From: Allium sativum
Taxonomy: Eukaryota > Streptophyta > Magnoliopsida > Asparagales > Amaryllidaceae
Assembly (NCBI GenBank): GCA_030737875.1
Contig: CM060915.1
Location: 355,691,863-355,755,862, forward strand
Reading direction: 5' to 3'
Length of the DNA: 64,000 nt
In this document: one piece after another, positions 43,385-56,502 of the stretch
Layout: every line of letters starts with the position of its first letter
How positions within the stretch are numbered: position 1 is the stretch's first letter
Notes under the pieces: generated by a model
The model's database searches: none
What the model was told of the DNA's origin: nothing
The model's input: only the letters and a program-made list of their open reading frames with translations
Made by a program: the position numbers and the translations under genes

Positions 43385-46300
43385 TAGGGTTGTCAAAATA
43401 AAAAACAACCCTTAAACCCAACCCTTTAACCCCTTTTTAATTGGGTTGGGTTGAACTAATTTTGTAAATTTTTTGGTTGGGTAATAACCCATTCGGCCCA
43501 AATAAAAAACAGCGCAACCCTGTTCAACCCTGTTACCGCTCTAAACCCTAATCTAAAGCCAAAAACACACGGCCGTTTTCTCTCGTGATTTTCTCTTCCC
43601 ATGTTTCTCCCGTTGAATCATTCGTTCCTGGATTTTTCTTCTCCGAAGAGGTCTAAATCCACTTTTCTTTGCTGGTAATTCTCTCCAATTCCCAAATAAT
43701 CACTTGTAATTGAATTGGTCCTAATAGTATCATGTTTTCTAAAATCTACGTTCAAACTTTGTTCTTCTTCCGAGCTAGGGTTTCTTCACCTCCCTTGAGC
43801 TTTGGCTAGAGAAATTTATGAGGGGCCAAAAATTTAGTTATTCACGGCCTCTATCAGAAAAGATGAGGAAATCATAGGATGACCAGTCTCCAAAAATTCA
43901 AATTGGCTTCTAGAAAATTGTATCGTAATTTTCTTCATCAATGGAAGAAGGAAGCGATCCTCGTGTTCTTATCATTTCTATAAGTATTTTTTTTATATCG
44001 ATCGATGTGTGAATTGAATTAGATATAGCACGCCTGCTAAAATCGGACATTTGCATTTGGAATATTGAACATTTATTTGATTGTATATTATTAACTGCTA
44101 AGTGATTGTTAATGAATCTGTTATACCTTTTCTACAATTGGAGTTGATGAAGGATGAGGAGAAACAGCTTTTCAAGTCAATTTTTTAATAAATAAGATAC
44201 ATTCACATCTTAAATAGATAAAGCGTTTGATGATAAACATGTTATAATACCAGTAGTTAAGTCGATATTAATTCTTACAATTTTAATTTGTCATTCAGAA
44301 TATTTAGTAATACGGAAAAGTAACCAAATATTTAATGAATTTTCCTAAACTATAGTAACGCTAAATTTTAAGTTTCAAGTAGATAACAAAAATAAATTTG
44401 AAACTACCAGAACACGGTACATGAGGTTGTTTCAGTGGATGTCATCTTTAGTTATGTGCAGTTGTAAACGAGCACCTACTTATGTGTAATGGCTTCACGT
44501 GTACTCCCTATTAATTCACATCCAATATAATCAAGGTGAATAATCCATTTAAAGGATTTTATTATCTGGTTTATTACCATTTTACAGAGAATTCACTAAT
44601 ACCCATATTTTAAGCCCATAGATACTGGCGAAGCTATATGGATTGAGGGAAGGTTCAATCCACCTTGGGAGAAATCCCAGCTGGCAATTCTTGATTCTAG
44701 AACGGCATCAATGCAAGCTAATGATAGTTCTTCGATGCATATTGATGATTTATCATCCTTCTATTGAAGTAGTTGATATCCCAATTTTTTGGTAGCCAAA
44801 TTTGATTGGTGTCCATTGCATATCATCTAAGCTCTTCCACTGAATCTTTCATGGTGTCCATGTAGTCCGTCATGTAAGCAACCCTAATATGACATGCGCT
44901 TGTTACAGTCTTCCAGGACAAGTAAAATTATCACATTTAATTATCAGACCACCATATTTGCTGGTAATTTAGGCTTTTTATGACAACAACAGTGAGGTAC
45001 ATTTGTTGGGTTCTCTTACTAAAAGATTGGTAGGAAGCAACATACACGAAGAAGGATCAACTAGCTAGCACATAATTTGACATCTGAGGAATAAATTATT
45101 ACTCTGTACTTAGCATATCTAAATTTCCTAAAACTTTTCTTGAACTTTTGCTGTGGCAAAGCCAATATTCTTAATTCAGTAAATTTTATTTACAATATAT
45201 TTCCAATTAATGACCCAACTTTTTTTTATAAGAAAAAATCGGATTTCCTGAAAACATTTTTTCTATTAAATAATAGTTTTCGGAATTCTAGAAACTCTGT
45301 TTTGTTCATATGTATTTCCCTGAAACCTTTGTAATTTTGCATTCCACTATTCCAGTATCACAAAATGTACTAAATTCATGGTTTAATTTAGCTTAAACCA
45401 CTATTCAGTGAGACAGGTCCGAAGAATTTACATGAAGAAATACTCAACTAGCAGGAATATTTTGGAAGACTGATAGGTATGTTTTTGTCAGTACTGGAGT
45501 GATGAAAATTGATCACATGTAGAAGCGTGTCGTTACTACACTCTGATAGTTTTTGTATACTCAAACACACTCGCTATAGCGGTGTGTAGGAGACTATGAG
45601 TAACCAAATGCAGAATCTTTACATGTACAGTTGGTAAATAAAAATGGAAGATTTTTAGCAAAGAAAGGGGTTATTATTTTATGGGGATATGAGATATTTT
45701 ATCACATGCCAGCTACGACATTTAGATATTCATAAACATGAGTCATAAACATGCAGAATCAGTTTCACAACGATGTTTCGATTAGATTTTTGGCTGTAAT
45801 GCAAGGCAAGCAACCCAAATGTGACATACAGTCTTACCCAAAAGGTAAAATTGTTGTGTTTTACATTTAGTTCAATATATAAGACCACAATTTAGGCTTT
45901 AATGACAATAAAAGGTTATAGTGATGAAATTTGATCATGTGCAAGTAAGCAGAACACAATGGTCTACTTAAATAATTGATTGATAAAACCTGAAGATTAT
46001 ATGTTAGTTATTTGAATGTGGGATTTCAAACATGTTCCCATTATATGTTAGTTTGCTATAACTAAATTATCCACCATCCTTCCATTCATATCTACTCATA
46101 AAGCTCTTCTAACCCTTTTATGGAATGTCTTTTTAACTACTTTCTGGAATTAAACCCCCTCCTCCTAACACAACCAAGGCAAAGGGCTGTCTTCCCCAAA
46201 AAAAACGTTTGTCCTTAAAATGCAAGTAGTTTATCTCGACAATTCAAAATAAATATCAATAGTGTCTTTGTTTATTTTATTTATTTTTTGGAGTCATTGC

Positions 46301-47421
46301 AAATGCACTTTATTATCTACTATCCCGAAGATGACGCATGAGAATATTTTGTTCAAGTATCATCTTAAATGTTATGTTTTCTTATGTGACTACATCTCTC
46401 TTTCAATGTCTGTATATTCATATGTTTATCTGTAGGTTTACGTACACCCAAAATAAACTAGAAACTTACACTTAGGATGCATGGGTATCAAATTATGTAC
46501 GAACGATAAACTTTTATTTTCGTTCATCTATCATATTTTTTCAAGACAAACAAACCAGTTCTCCTCTTACTTCTACTATGTTTGAACTCTGTACTGCTTT
46601 TCGAAATACTTTTTCCCTATATAAGATTAGACATAAGAAGCCAACAGATATGTGACATGCATAATTAAAATGAAGTAGAGGACTAAATAACATGCATAAT
46701 TTATATTAGTGATCCACAATAAACCAAACAAGGCCTTGACATCTAAACCAGTCTTTTTGGTTTCAGTGGACATGCAATATTTGATTTTTGTGAGCATTTA
46801 GTACAAAAAGTGACCATGTATCAAGTATATTTACAAGTTTGTTTCTGATTTTGAATCATTTAATGATCATGCAGTATTGTTATTGTATATGTCAGTTTTT
46901 TAATTGTTTAATGTTGTGTAGGTGCACGAGCGCCATCATCATTGTATCGTTCACTTAGTGATGCAACTGATGATAGAAGTTAGAAGAGAAGCTCATGGAT
47001 TTTGGATTAGATTCAACACTTTCTTTGTAGCTTGAATGTTAGTAATGGTTGTCTTCTTTGTAGCTTGAATGTTAAGTAATGGCATTGTCTTCTTAGTGAT
47101 GATTTTCAGTTTCAGTTTGAACGTACATATTATATTAGCATTTAAATGCTTTGTCAGTATATGTAAGCCGTCTTCGGAGATAAACTTGTGTCCATTTGCA
47201 GTTTTCATGATAGTTTGACTGTGTTTATGCTTGGTGGTGATTGTTTTTATAATATAACAAGTGATGTTTTTTAAGAGGGTCAAATGGGTCGACCCTTTAT
47301 TGAAAGGGGTTGGGTCAAGTTTTTTTTTGACATATAAGTTAAATGGGTCGGGTCATAAAATGGGTCGGGTCATTTTTTATTCAACCCATTTTGACCCGAC
47401 CCTGCCCATTTGATAGGTCTA
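43385..47421. mobile_element. hAT-type element (4.0 kb) inside G2 pol, no transposase seen
   Basis: Left end TAGGGTTGTCAAA; the right end read inward is TAGACCTATCAAA. Flanks are GCTTCGCC and TCTTCGCC (7 of 8 bases match), fitting an 8-bp hAT duplication. The subterminal regions are rich in AACCC / GGGTCGGGTCA motifs in opposite orientation. The left interior looks like a gene leader (aaaccctaatctaaagcc, then C/T-rich). The rest is AT-rich without a recognisable transposase. A possible terminal exon (ARAPSSLYRSLSDATDDRS) follows an AG at about 46921, and a short tandem repeat (ctttgtagcttgaatgtta, twice) lies at 47024-47080. Confidence 0.75.
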
Positions 47422-48030
47422 TCTTCGCCCAATAAATCCTTTCTCAAGTAGCTCCCCTACTTGTTTACTCAGCTCTCTCCTTTCTCTTGGAGCCATATGG
47501 CGCACAGGTAATGCAAATGGCTTTGCATTGTCCACCAAATATACACGAAAATCAATCTCGTGCCTCGGAGGTAAGCCATGTACCTCATCAAAAACATCAG
47601 GATAGTCAAGGACTACTGCCACAGATCGCAAATCATCGATAGATGCATCAAGAGACTCTAGGAAACTAAGCATGACAGACCCTTGTGGGTCACAAGAAAT
47701 CTCTAGGGTCCTCCCAATGAAAGTCAAAAGTCTAACGACCCTTCTCTCACAATCCAGAATGGCACCATACATGATTAGCCAATCCATCCCTATAATCAAA
47801 CCATAACCCATAAAACCGAGCACATATGCGTCGCACTCAAATTCAATGCCTAACGCAGATATTCTCAAATCCCGACAAAGCATGGACAAATGAGCTGAAC
47901 CACAAATGGGGTTTCAGACAACTACGGGATCCACTACCATACTAGTATTTAGGTGCAGAGACTCAACCAAGAACTAGATATGAATGAATGTGAAATGCCA
48001 GAATCAAAAAAAGTTCTAAGAGGATGACTG
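47419..48030 (-). pseudogene. G2 protease and protease-RT spacer
   Basis: The active-site block FFDSGISHSFI lies at about 47980-48015 on the minus strand in a broken frame. The frame 47889-47419 then gives YGLIIGMDWLIMYGAILDCE and, further on, DYPDVFDEVHGLPPRHEIDF and LSKQVGELLEKGFIGR, leading into RT. The hAT element interrupts right after this. Confidence 0.9.
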
Positions 48031-48101
48031 GAAAGAGATATCAAACCTTCCACGGAAACTTTCCTACCTCTATGTACAACACTAGTCGTGAGAGCATGCA
48101 C

Positions 48102-49034
48102 CTACCCTCCGGAAGCTCCTACCCTTTGACCTTGTCCCTGTTTCTTCGGGCACTCCTTAGCAAAGTGTCCGAACTCTCCACAACTGAAGCAAGAATTCTT
48201 CCTTCTTTTGCAGTCCTTGATCAAATGACCCTCTCGCCCATAATTGTGGCACTTCCTCTTATCCTTAGCCTTGTCATTCTTTCCGCCCTTCTTCTGTTGT
48301 TGTTTTTGCTGTCCTTTCTTTGGCCATACTTTCTTGTTTTGTGTTTCCTCAACCTTAACTTCCTTCTTGTCGCCTTTGTCTTCCTCATGCATCAAGGCCA
48401 TATCAACAACCCTTTCAAAAGTTGCTCCCATTGGGATATGGGATATTGTTAACCCATGAAGTGGTTCATTCAGTCCTTTAACAAACCGCAAAGCTTCTTA
48501 TGCGGAGTATCTACCAGTTCCAATCCAAACCTTGCTAGTTGGTTGAATTTGTTTACATATTTTTTAACAGTCATGTTTCCCTGCTTGAGCGCCAAGAACC
48601 TTTCCATTTGTATGCTTTTCTCAGCTTGAAAAAGAAACTTCATTTCAAACCTCAATCTAAAATAATTCCAAGTTTCCACTAGATGCTCTGCTTGGGTTAC
48701 TTCCCACCACAACGAAGCTTCATCTTTTAGTAGCCAGGCGGCTAGCTGAATCTTCCTACGATTGTCCACATCGAACATTCCAAACAAGTCCTCTGTCTCC
48801 TTCAGCCAATTCCTTGCCTCTACAAATGTCTCGGTTCCACGGAATGGCTTCCCTTCCATAGCATAGAAATTTTTGTTGATCTTAGAGAAGTTATCTACAT
48901 GCGGAGGAGGAGGAGGAACGACGGGTTGGGGGAGGAACGTGAGCTTGACCACCGGCAGGCGCCGTGGCTTCTAGATACCTACGGAACTAGTCTGGTATCG
49001 TAACGCCCTCTGGAATAATACGTTCCCCAGACAT
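48102..49034 (-). pseudogene. G2 gag with two zinc knuckles
   Basis: Likely start ATG at 49034-49032 (MSGERIIPEGVTIPD), then a stop at codon 16 and a frameshift. Frame 48952-48470 carries the gag core (FRGTETFVEARNWLKETEDL, WLLKDEASLWWEVTQAEH, FLALKQGNMTVKKYVNKFNQ). After another frameshift, frame 48491-48102 gives RFVKGLNEPLHGL, a K/Q-rich linker and two knuckles: CHNYGREGHLIKDC (second C is Y) and CFSCGEFGHFAKEC (intact). Confidence 0.92.
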
Positions 49035-49195
49035 GCTGAAAAGAAAAGGAAAGAGATTCAGACAAAAGATCGAAAGATATTACATATGGCTTTAGGGAAT
49101 ATGTTTTTCAAAACAGACTTTTCTTTTTGAAAATGCTTTCTTTCAAAACCTTTTTTGAAAATAATTTTCAAAACTTTTATCTAATCTGGTAACCT

Positions 49196-52049
49196 TCAGC
49201 TCTGATAACAAGTGTAACACCCCACGTTCGTTAATGTCACTCATTAAGAGAATGCATTAAGTTTCGTGAAGCGTTATAGGTAAACAGAAACAAAAACATT
49301 ACAAGACAGATATAAAATAGCAGCGAAGTTAAAAACTTTATTAATCATAAAGCATTGTGGTTCGAAACATCATATGTCTGAAAATACATAAACCCGGTAC
49401 ATCATCAAAACTTCTGTCTTGCACTTAAAACATCATAGAACAAAAATAAAAGAAGCATAATCCCCAAAAGAAACATAGCCATAGTAGCAAAGATAAGAAC
49501 TTGAGCAATAAATCTAAGCAGCTCTAGAAAAACGATAACAGAGTCATGATCAAGCTTGAGTATTCCCACCTTGAGAACCTGGGGAGACGGAAGAAAGAAG
49601 AGGAAACAAAAAGGGTCAGACATAACTGGTGAGTCCAGGTACTTTAAGCAAATAAATAAGTAAAAGTATCATGACAGACATATAAAGTGGATAAGAAGGA
49701 TAACATCATTAAAGGAAGGTATGACAAGGTAAAAAGGATAAAGTGTGCACGCTTCTCTAATGATATCTCTGCACTGATACTAGTATAACCAGAATTAGAT
49801 GATCCTAAATACTATAAGATGGTAGACTTAGGAGTACTTTATGGTGAGAGGTTTTAACCCCATACAATCAATAGGCAGCCCAATAATAGGCTCTTAAACT
49901 TACCAGAGTCTAGATGTACCCTAATTACTACCCTAATCGATCGGCTCCCTACTCTATAATACGCTGTGTTGGCCCCACAGTAGGGTGTATCACTCTCTAA
50001 AGTGGCAACCCTTCATTTCCCGGATGTGCACAACCATATCTACTGATGTCACAACATCTTATTTTCCTGAGCAGGCGGAGTCATGCATGCACATGACCTC
50101 GATAGAACGCGCCGTCAGACACCGTCCCCACTTTTGGATCACTTATAATCAACCCAGTAAGCGTGCCCCGACTCCGACCAAGTTCGGAATACTCGTTTGA
50201 TACCTATATATGGGTTACTGACTGAAACGGGTCCTACACACAAGATGATGCAAGCTCTCCCCTTTGTCTTGCATCCCCACTACTAAGTTTTCCACATATT
50301 ATGCCTACCTACCGGTGTCATAAAATTGCATAATCCCAACAGGTTAAGTTTGTGGGCCTATATATAAAAATATTACCCACCCACCCCAGATTTACTTAAC
50401 CCACCCATTGTTTCAAACAAGTTTACTTAACCCCTAATCGGGTTCATGTTCATACAATCCCTATGGATTCAACTAGGTTAAGTATTCAATTCATTACCAT
50501 ATCCATTTATGGTTATAATATGCTAGACCTCCCACATCAAGCCTACCACTTGTGGATGCTGGATATGCCGGTCGGTTCTAGGCAGACTTCTTCCATAAGT
50601 CTGAATTAACCTCGTGTCTTAGCACGTTTCGTGTTTGTGCACCTAGACACCTCACATTATAATTACCACTTGTGGTCGCTGGATATGCCGGGCGGTTCCG
50701 GGCAGACTTCCAGTATAAGTGTAACCTAACCTCATGTCTAGGCACGGTTATAGTTTCTAATTACTTTAATCCTAGGCATTCCAATTATTAATCAATTTTA
50801 CCTATGTTGTTATAGTTTTTCATGCCCCTTTTCCCACGTTATGTTCATAATAAACTATATGCCCCAATTTCATATTATTACACTTTATTCAAGTTATGCC
50901 CAATACAACGTTTTCCCATCGTTCTCAATCTAACGTATCGTTCTCAATCTAATGTATTCGCATATTTCAGCGGCATGCCTAGGCTCGAAGGTAGCCTGAC
51001 TATATAAAAATAAAAGGGAAAAGATAGAGGGAATAGAACAAAGATGATCATACTAACATGATGGACATATAATGGCATAAACAGGCATAAAATATATAGT
51101 GGTATAGTGACAAGATAAAGCATATAGTATGAACATGTGACAATAGCACTTATTCTAGCATAATAGTGATAGATATGATGTGATCTAAACAATGATTTAG
51201 ATGTCCAACTAATAATAGATTTGATTTGTCCATAAACATAATAGAACATGTATAAGGTGATCTAAATAGTGAATTATATATACAATCAAAGGCATATCTG
51301 ACATGATAAAGGTTAAGATCTAAGTCATAGTCATGTCAGGATATCATAGATACACAAGTTATAACAGATCCTATATGATTCAAGCAGTCATAGGCATAGA
51401 TCCAAATTGTAGCCATATCAAGTTTTACTTTTAATTATTTAGATCTAAAAGTAACTTAAACTCATAGTGTTTAGATCTAGAGAAATAGAGAAGGGATTGC
51501 TAGTGTTGAATCACCGATTTAAGCTTGAATAACTTGATTGCAGAAGAAGAAAAGGGCTTGATTTGATGTGGGCAGAGGAAGCATCTAGTTCTCCATTATT
51601 TTTGGTGTGCAAAACATGAGAAATAAGGCCATATGTATAGCTACCAGCCCCAAACCCTAATCTGCCATGTCTGCCCTAGAGGGATCGACCCCCCCTTAGG
51701 GGGTCGACCCATGGGTCGACACCCCCCCCCTTAGGGGTCGACCCAGGGGTCGACTCCCCTGGACGGGATATTTCCTGCTCACCTCATTTCTACGTGATTT
51801 GAACTGTTTTGACTAAATTTTGAATTTCTGGACTATATATATGTATATATACTCTTCTTGCATGTATAAAAACTTCAAACCTTCGTAACTTCTTCATACG
51901 ATGTCTGTTTTACACAAATCAGGTGTCTATTTTGGCCAGAATTCTGAGAGGGACGCAATGGCGCAATCTGTTTCCCTTAATTCTGAATATTAAATTAATT
52001 ATTCTATAATTTGTCCTCTTTAGTTTTGTTAAAATTACGGGGTGTTTCA
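49196..52049 (-). repeat. G2 5' LTR with primer-binding site
   Basis: LTR 49213-52049; on the minus strand it ends GGGGTGTTACA. The next bases read TTATCAGAGCTGAAGG (primer site, first bases decayed from TGGTATCAGAGC). It contains the structured pair (50522-50623, 50642-50743), a GTCGAC cluster (51677-51765) and a TATA-like box (about 51630-51640). Collinear with 37281-40084. Confidence 0.92.
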
Positions 52050-52054
52050 CGCTT

Positions 52055-52650
52055 TTACAACATGCTAGTTGCAACAATAACACGTTGGTGAGTTGAGATC
52101 TCCATGCGAGTAAATATACGCTCGCAAGTACGAATCCTTGCTTGAACCTCCAACACTGACTCAGAGGCTTTAAATGACTTGCCCCCAAGATGAGTAAAAT
52201 TACTTCACAGGCACACAGATGTGAATTTGCGTAGGGGAGATGAAACAGTAGGAGCCAAATGTTGAGTGCTCCTAATAAGCTCTAAGATCAGATCTATCAA
52301 CATATAAACGACTTTGGGATGTAAGCCGCTGGTTGGATCAACATATGAAGTTCACTCATAGTCATTTCCAGCCATTAACTGGAAATATAAGATTAGATTG
52401 GACTATTCACAAACGTAGTATATTATCAACTGAATTTATTAAATAATGAATACTATGAAAATGAAAATGTATTCCTAGACGTATTCTTATTTATCTACCC
52501 AAAAAGACTCAAAAGAAATTAAGGACATGATTAAGGTTGACTTTGATTAGGGAAAATGTTATCATTCATATTATACTTCTATATACAGATATATGTAAAC
52601 CATTTTATGTTTTGTAACATTTTGTTTTGAACTCATCTCTGAAACCAAGC
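52055..52650 (-). pseudogene. G3 gag N-terminal part, leader and primer site
   Basis: Minus strand 52220-52055: VLEVQARIRTCERIFTRMEI then RVIVATSML, matching the R-CERIF-x-RME block of gypsy gag, and it continues at 37280 after G2. Upstream is non-coding leader. Next to the LTR is TTGGTTTCAGAGATGA, a decayed initiator-Met primer site (TTGGTATCAGAGC). Confidence 0.75.
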
Positions 52651-53449
52651 TATAACGCCCTACCCCGAGACCCATATTAACAAAGATCCTTAATGAGTAA
52701 TGTTGTTTGCTAACACGGAGAATGAAGCTTTTTAGGAATGACCACTAGTAGTCTTGCATTAAATCCGGTTAGATCTCAAGTTACCGGCATACTTGATACT
52801 CATCTAATACATTACTACGGTGGCTATAGGATCTATTCAGAAAAAACACAATATATAATAATAACATATCGCAGAATAGTAAACACCATCACCGATATAC
52901 ATATACATCAAGTATAATATATAGTGTAGTACAAAAGCGGTGATATAACCCCATATACAAATATACGTCATGTCCCCACTAAAAACAATATCTGCAACTT
53001 AGTCGATAATATCCATAAGGTAACTACACAAAAACTATGCGATCTAGTCGAAAAGTCGATAAGAAAGCCCATGTGAAACCGCTAAGCAAGGCTATAAGAT
53101 CTAACCTACAACTCCGTTTGATCTGAACAATAATACACGGGCCAGTCTAGTTTGAACTGGATGATTAGTGGTAAATGATAAAGATAATATTTCATAAGGG
53201 AAACATTCCTTTAATAATAATAAAAAGAATGAACAAACTTGGATATGCTCGTGTCTCAATGGTTAACTCATGGATAAACACAGATGTTTCCTTTAAGTTA
53301 ATAACTCAAATTTTAACCATAGTTCAAATCTCATAAACACGGGAAAAAACAAATAAATCACAAAAATAAAAAAACATAGGAACTCATTTACGAGTTTAAA
53401 ACACAGAAATGAAACCACCATATTCACAAAATCCTCAGATAGCTTTAAG

Positions 53450-53458
53450 ATATATATA

Positions 53459-53494
<36 letters not shown>

Positions 53495-53515
53495 TGTATG
53501 TATGTGTGTGTATCA
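53450..53515. repeat. (TA)n and (TATG)n microsatellite
   Basis: Pure runs of TA then about nine TATG units and a short GTGT end. Confidence 0.95.
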
Positions 53516-54549
53516 AAATAATAGTGAAATCATAAAATCACAAACAAAGAAATAACACAAATTTGGATCCACTCAGGGAAAGCTGAAGCTATGCCGCATG
53601 TGCATATCACAAATCGCCGAAGACTTCCAAGTACTATAACAAAATTTTGGTACCAAACACAGATGACCATATGGTAATAACATAGATGTCCCGAAAGCCT
53701 AGCACAGACACCCGAATGTGAAAAACTGATGGTCCGAAGGTCTAGTACTAGCAATAACATAGACTGTGTCACAGATCCTCAGATATAACTCAAATGTGTC
53801 CCATACTATATTTTCTCACTTATCGGTTTACACCCCGCAATTCAATTCCACAATAGGAAAAGAAATGAAGAAACACAATAGTTTTGAATGGAGAAGCCTA
53901 TAACTAACTAAAATAATAAACCTATATGTCCCATACTACATACTCTACTAAATCGTTTAGCTTCCAACCTCATCCTCTAGAAGGGTGCAAACCTGTGTGT
54001 TATTATATAGGAAAATATAATTTTGGAAAATCGGGTTTTAAAACAAATTTCGAAATTTCAAGATATCAACTTAGAAAATCTCTTTATATTTTAGGAATAT
54101 TAATTATAATGTGTGTATATATATAATCGCTTTGAAAAACAGTTTCCTTAAACAAAAGATATATTGCAAAACTCTTTTGTAAAAATAGTTAGAAATTATG
54201 TGCATGTGCGCGCATGTGCGCTCATGATCACAAAGAAGACAACACATACTGAATTATCAAATATTCATTTAAACCTCAAGAAAAATTCACGGAAAATTTA
54301 GGCTTCTTCATAGTAGAAGCAAGGCAAAACATTCTCATGAAGCATGGTTTAATATATGAACAAAATGATGTGGATCACTCAAGATTTACACTAAAGTCTT
54401 TCATCTAAACCGTTCCAAAACAATCTCAAAATGCATGATTTAAGACTTGATCAGTAATGATATGTAATACTCAAGATTTTTACTCGGATCTGTCTTGAAA
54501 ATCAGACTAAAAAACACAAACAAAGTTCACAAAACCATGGTGCAACATG

Positions 54550-55190
54550 TAGATTTAGAAAATGACCTGGGCATTTTACCTAGGCCTGAAAGCCATCCCG
54601 GGTCCAACTTCCAGATGTGTTTCAGGTGAGTTAGCGACCTCAAAATGAGATGAAAATTGGTATCTTGTAGTTGAAAACTTTATCTATCAACTGCAAAAAA
54701 ATCAATGTATTTCGACAAGTAACGAAAGAGATACACTGTCTCAAACATGGACACAAATCATATTTACAACTGCTCAAAATGAGAATGTGCTCATGCCTGA
54801 AACTCCTCGGTTCAACTTCCAGGTGTGTTCCAGTGACTTAACAACATCAAAATGAGCTAAAATTTTGTATACATATAGTAGAAAACTTTATTATTCAAAT
54901 AAAAAAATAATCAATGAGTTTCTAAAAGAAATGAAAGAGACACGCTCTCTCAAACATGGACTCAGGCCATGTTTGCAGTTATTCAAAATGGAAGTGTGCA
55001 AAGGCCTAAAACCACTCCCGGGTTCACCTTCCAGGTGACTTCATGACCTCCAAATGAGATGAAAATTGGTACGTATATAGTAGAAAATTTTATCTTTCAA
55101 ATGCAAAATGAATAAATGAATTTAGATGAGAACAAAAGAGATACGCTATCTCAAACATAGACTCAGGCTATAACTGCAGGTGTTCGTAAA
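54550..55190 (-). repeat. Three degenerate tandem segments of about 205 bp in the G3 LTR
   Basis: The anchor aaatgagatgaaaattggta (or a variant) occurs at about 54643, 54849 and 55051. Each is followed by agtagaaaactttat, then gaaagagacacgct.tctcaaacatgga and caact-ccaggtg blocks. Confidence 0.85.
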
Positions 55191-56502
55191 ATTCATATTT
55201 AAAACAACGAATTTCCAATAGAAACCACTTAAAATCAACATTTTCGCCTTGAATCAAACTAGAAAGTGTGAGGGTAAACCTCGCCTTTGATATGAATCAA
55301 AGGATTGACTTAAAATCGCTTGAATTCGGATCAAATTTGTTGTTTTGTAGCCTTTTTCCTTTCTTCAGTACCTAAAGAACAAGTTACAAGCACATTCAAA
55401 GAATTTTTTTAACATTCAATGAATAAACAAGTAATCTGAAAAATAATTTAAAATAAAATCATGGTTTTGGAGCAATTACCTGTCTTAGCTCTTGGTTTAT
55501 TCCTTAGTTTTTGCTTTTGAATTGATTTTGGGCTTGAGAAGTTGGATTTCGCAAGCGGAAAGTTAATTTCCTATTTATTGTATTGTTTTTAAGAAGGAAG
55601 AAGAAGGAGAAGGTTTTGAGAAAGAATACATACTGGAGTTTTTCCATATTCCCCTTTTCTCTAATCCTTATGTTATTAGGCCTAATTAGCTCTTAATAGG
55701 GTAATTAAGTGTTATGTGACCCAATTAGCACCAATTACACATATTTTAAGCTTGTTTCCTTCTAATTACACAATTTTGCCTGAGGATTTTTAAATTTTTA
55801 CACTATATAACTTTTTTAGAAATTTCCAAACATAATTTGAGATATTTTTAACCAATTTAAATACCAATTTGATTATTTTTACCTATTATTTACAATCTTT
55901 ACAAAAATGCGCATTTTACATTTCTTTTGAATACAATTTACATTTTCGCTTGTTAAAATAATACAAACTATATTATTTTAACATATAAAGTTTACAACTA
56001 CATAAAAATTATTTTTAACACACATGTAAATATTTTTCAACCAATATTTACTTGTTTACCATTTGTTTTTACCACAATTATGCGTAGAAAGACACTGTTT
56101 AACTCAAAATTCACCGTTTTCACTCATATTGTAGTTTAATTCAATATAACACATACAAATTTTTATAAATTCCTATTTTATTTCAATTTTACACATTATA
56201 AGGTTTGCTAAAAAACTTATTTCTCATTTTCAAATTTATTCGCAATCAACAACTTGAAACTCAATTTCTCCCTAATGTTTTATTTTAATTCGTAATCAAT
56301 CCAAACTCATAGTTTAGACTTGTTTCCCTCAAATTTTCACAATTCAACTCCAAATGCCCAAAGCTTAAATTTTACTTAGGTAAATTATTCAAATTATGAA
56401 TCCCAACTATTATTTATCTCATGATTAAAAAATCATAATCTTATTGAAATTTATTATTGTTGTTGTTAATAGGCAATCACAAAACCGGGTTGTTACAGAA
56501 CC

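Larger units (their letters stand above)
37281..52049 (-). mobile_element. Ty3/gypsy chromovirus G2, full-length but inactive
   Basis: Seen: LTRs at 37281-40084 and 49213-52049 and the perfect duplication CGCTT on both sides (37276-37280 and 52050-52054). Between them on the minus strand: primer site, gag with zinc knuckles, protease, RT, RNase H, integrase and chromodomain. A 4-kb hAT element (43385-47421) interrupts pol. Stops and frameshifts break gag and pol in many places. The order and the chromodomain place it among chromoviruses, and the long LTRs suggest Tekay/Del. It lies in the gag gene of G3. Confidence 0.94.
25723..56497 (-). mobile_element. Old Ty3/gypsy element G3, split by two other retrotransposons
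   Basis: Pieces in order on the minus strand: LTR (52651-56497), primer site, gag start (52055-52220), [G2 insertion], rest of gag with zinc knuckles (36640-37280), protease (36319-36520), [LARD insertion], start of RT (25731-26186). Each insertion is bounded by its own 5-bp duplication, and the gag and protease frames resume on the far side. The rest of pol and the other LTR are missing beyond the copia junction at 25723. Confidence 0.85.
52651..56497 (-). repeat. G3 5' LTR (3.85 kb)
   Basis: On the minus strand it begins TGTAACAACCCGG and ends GGTAGGGCGTTATA. It contains a (TA)n(TATG)n microsatellite (53450-53515) and three related tandem segments (54550-55190). No GTCGAC cluster and no copy of the structured element, so it belongs to a different LTR family from G1, G2 and the LARD. 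Confidence 0.75.

Noticed and set aside
48024..48452. 142-residue plus-strand frame
   Set aside because: It is the antisense shadow of the G2 gag zinc-knuckle region.
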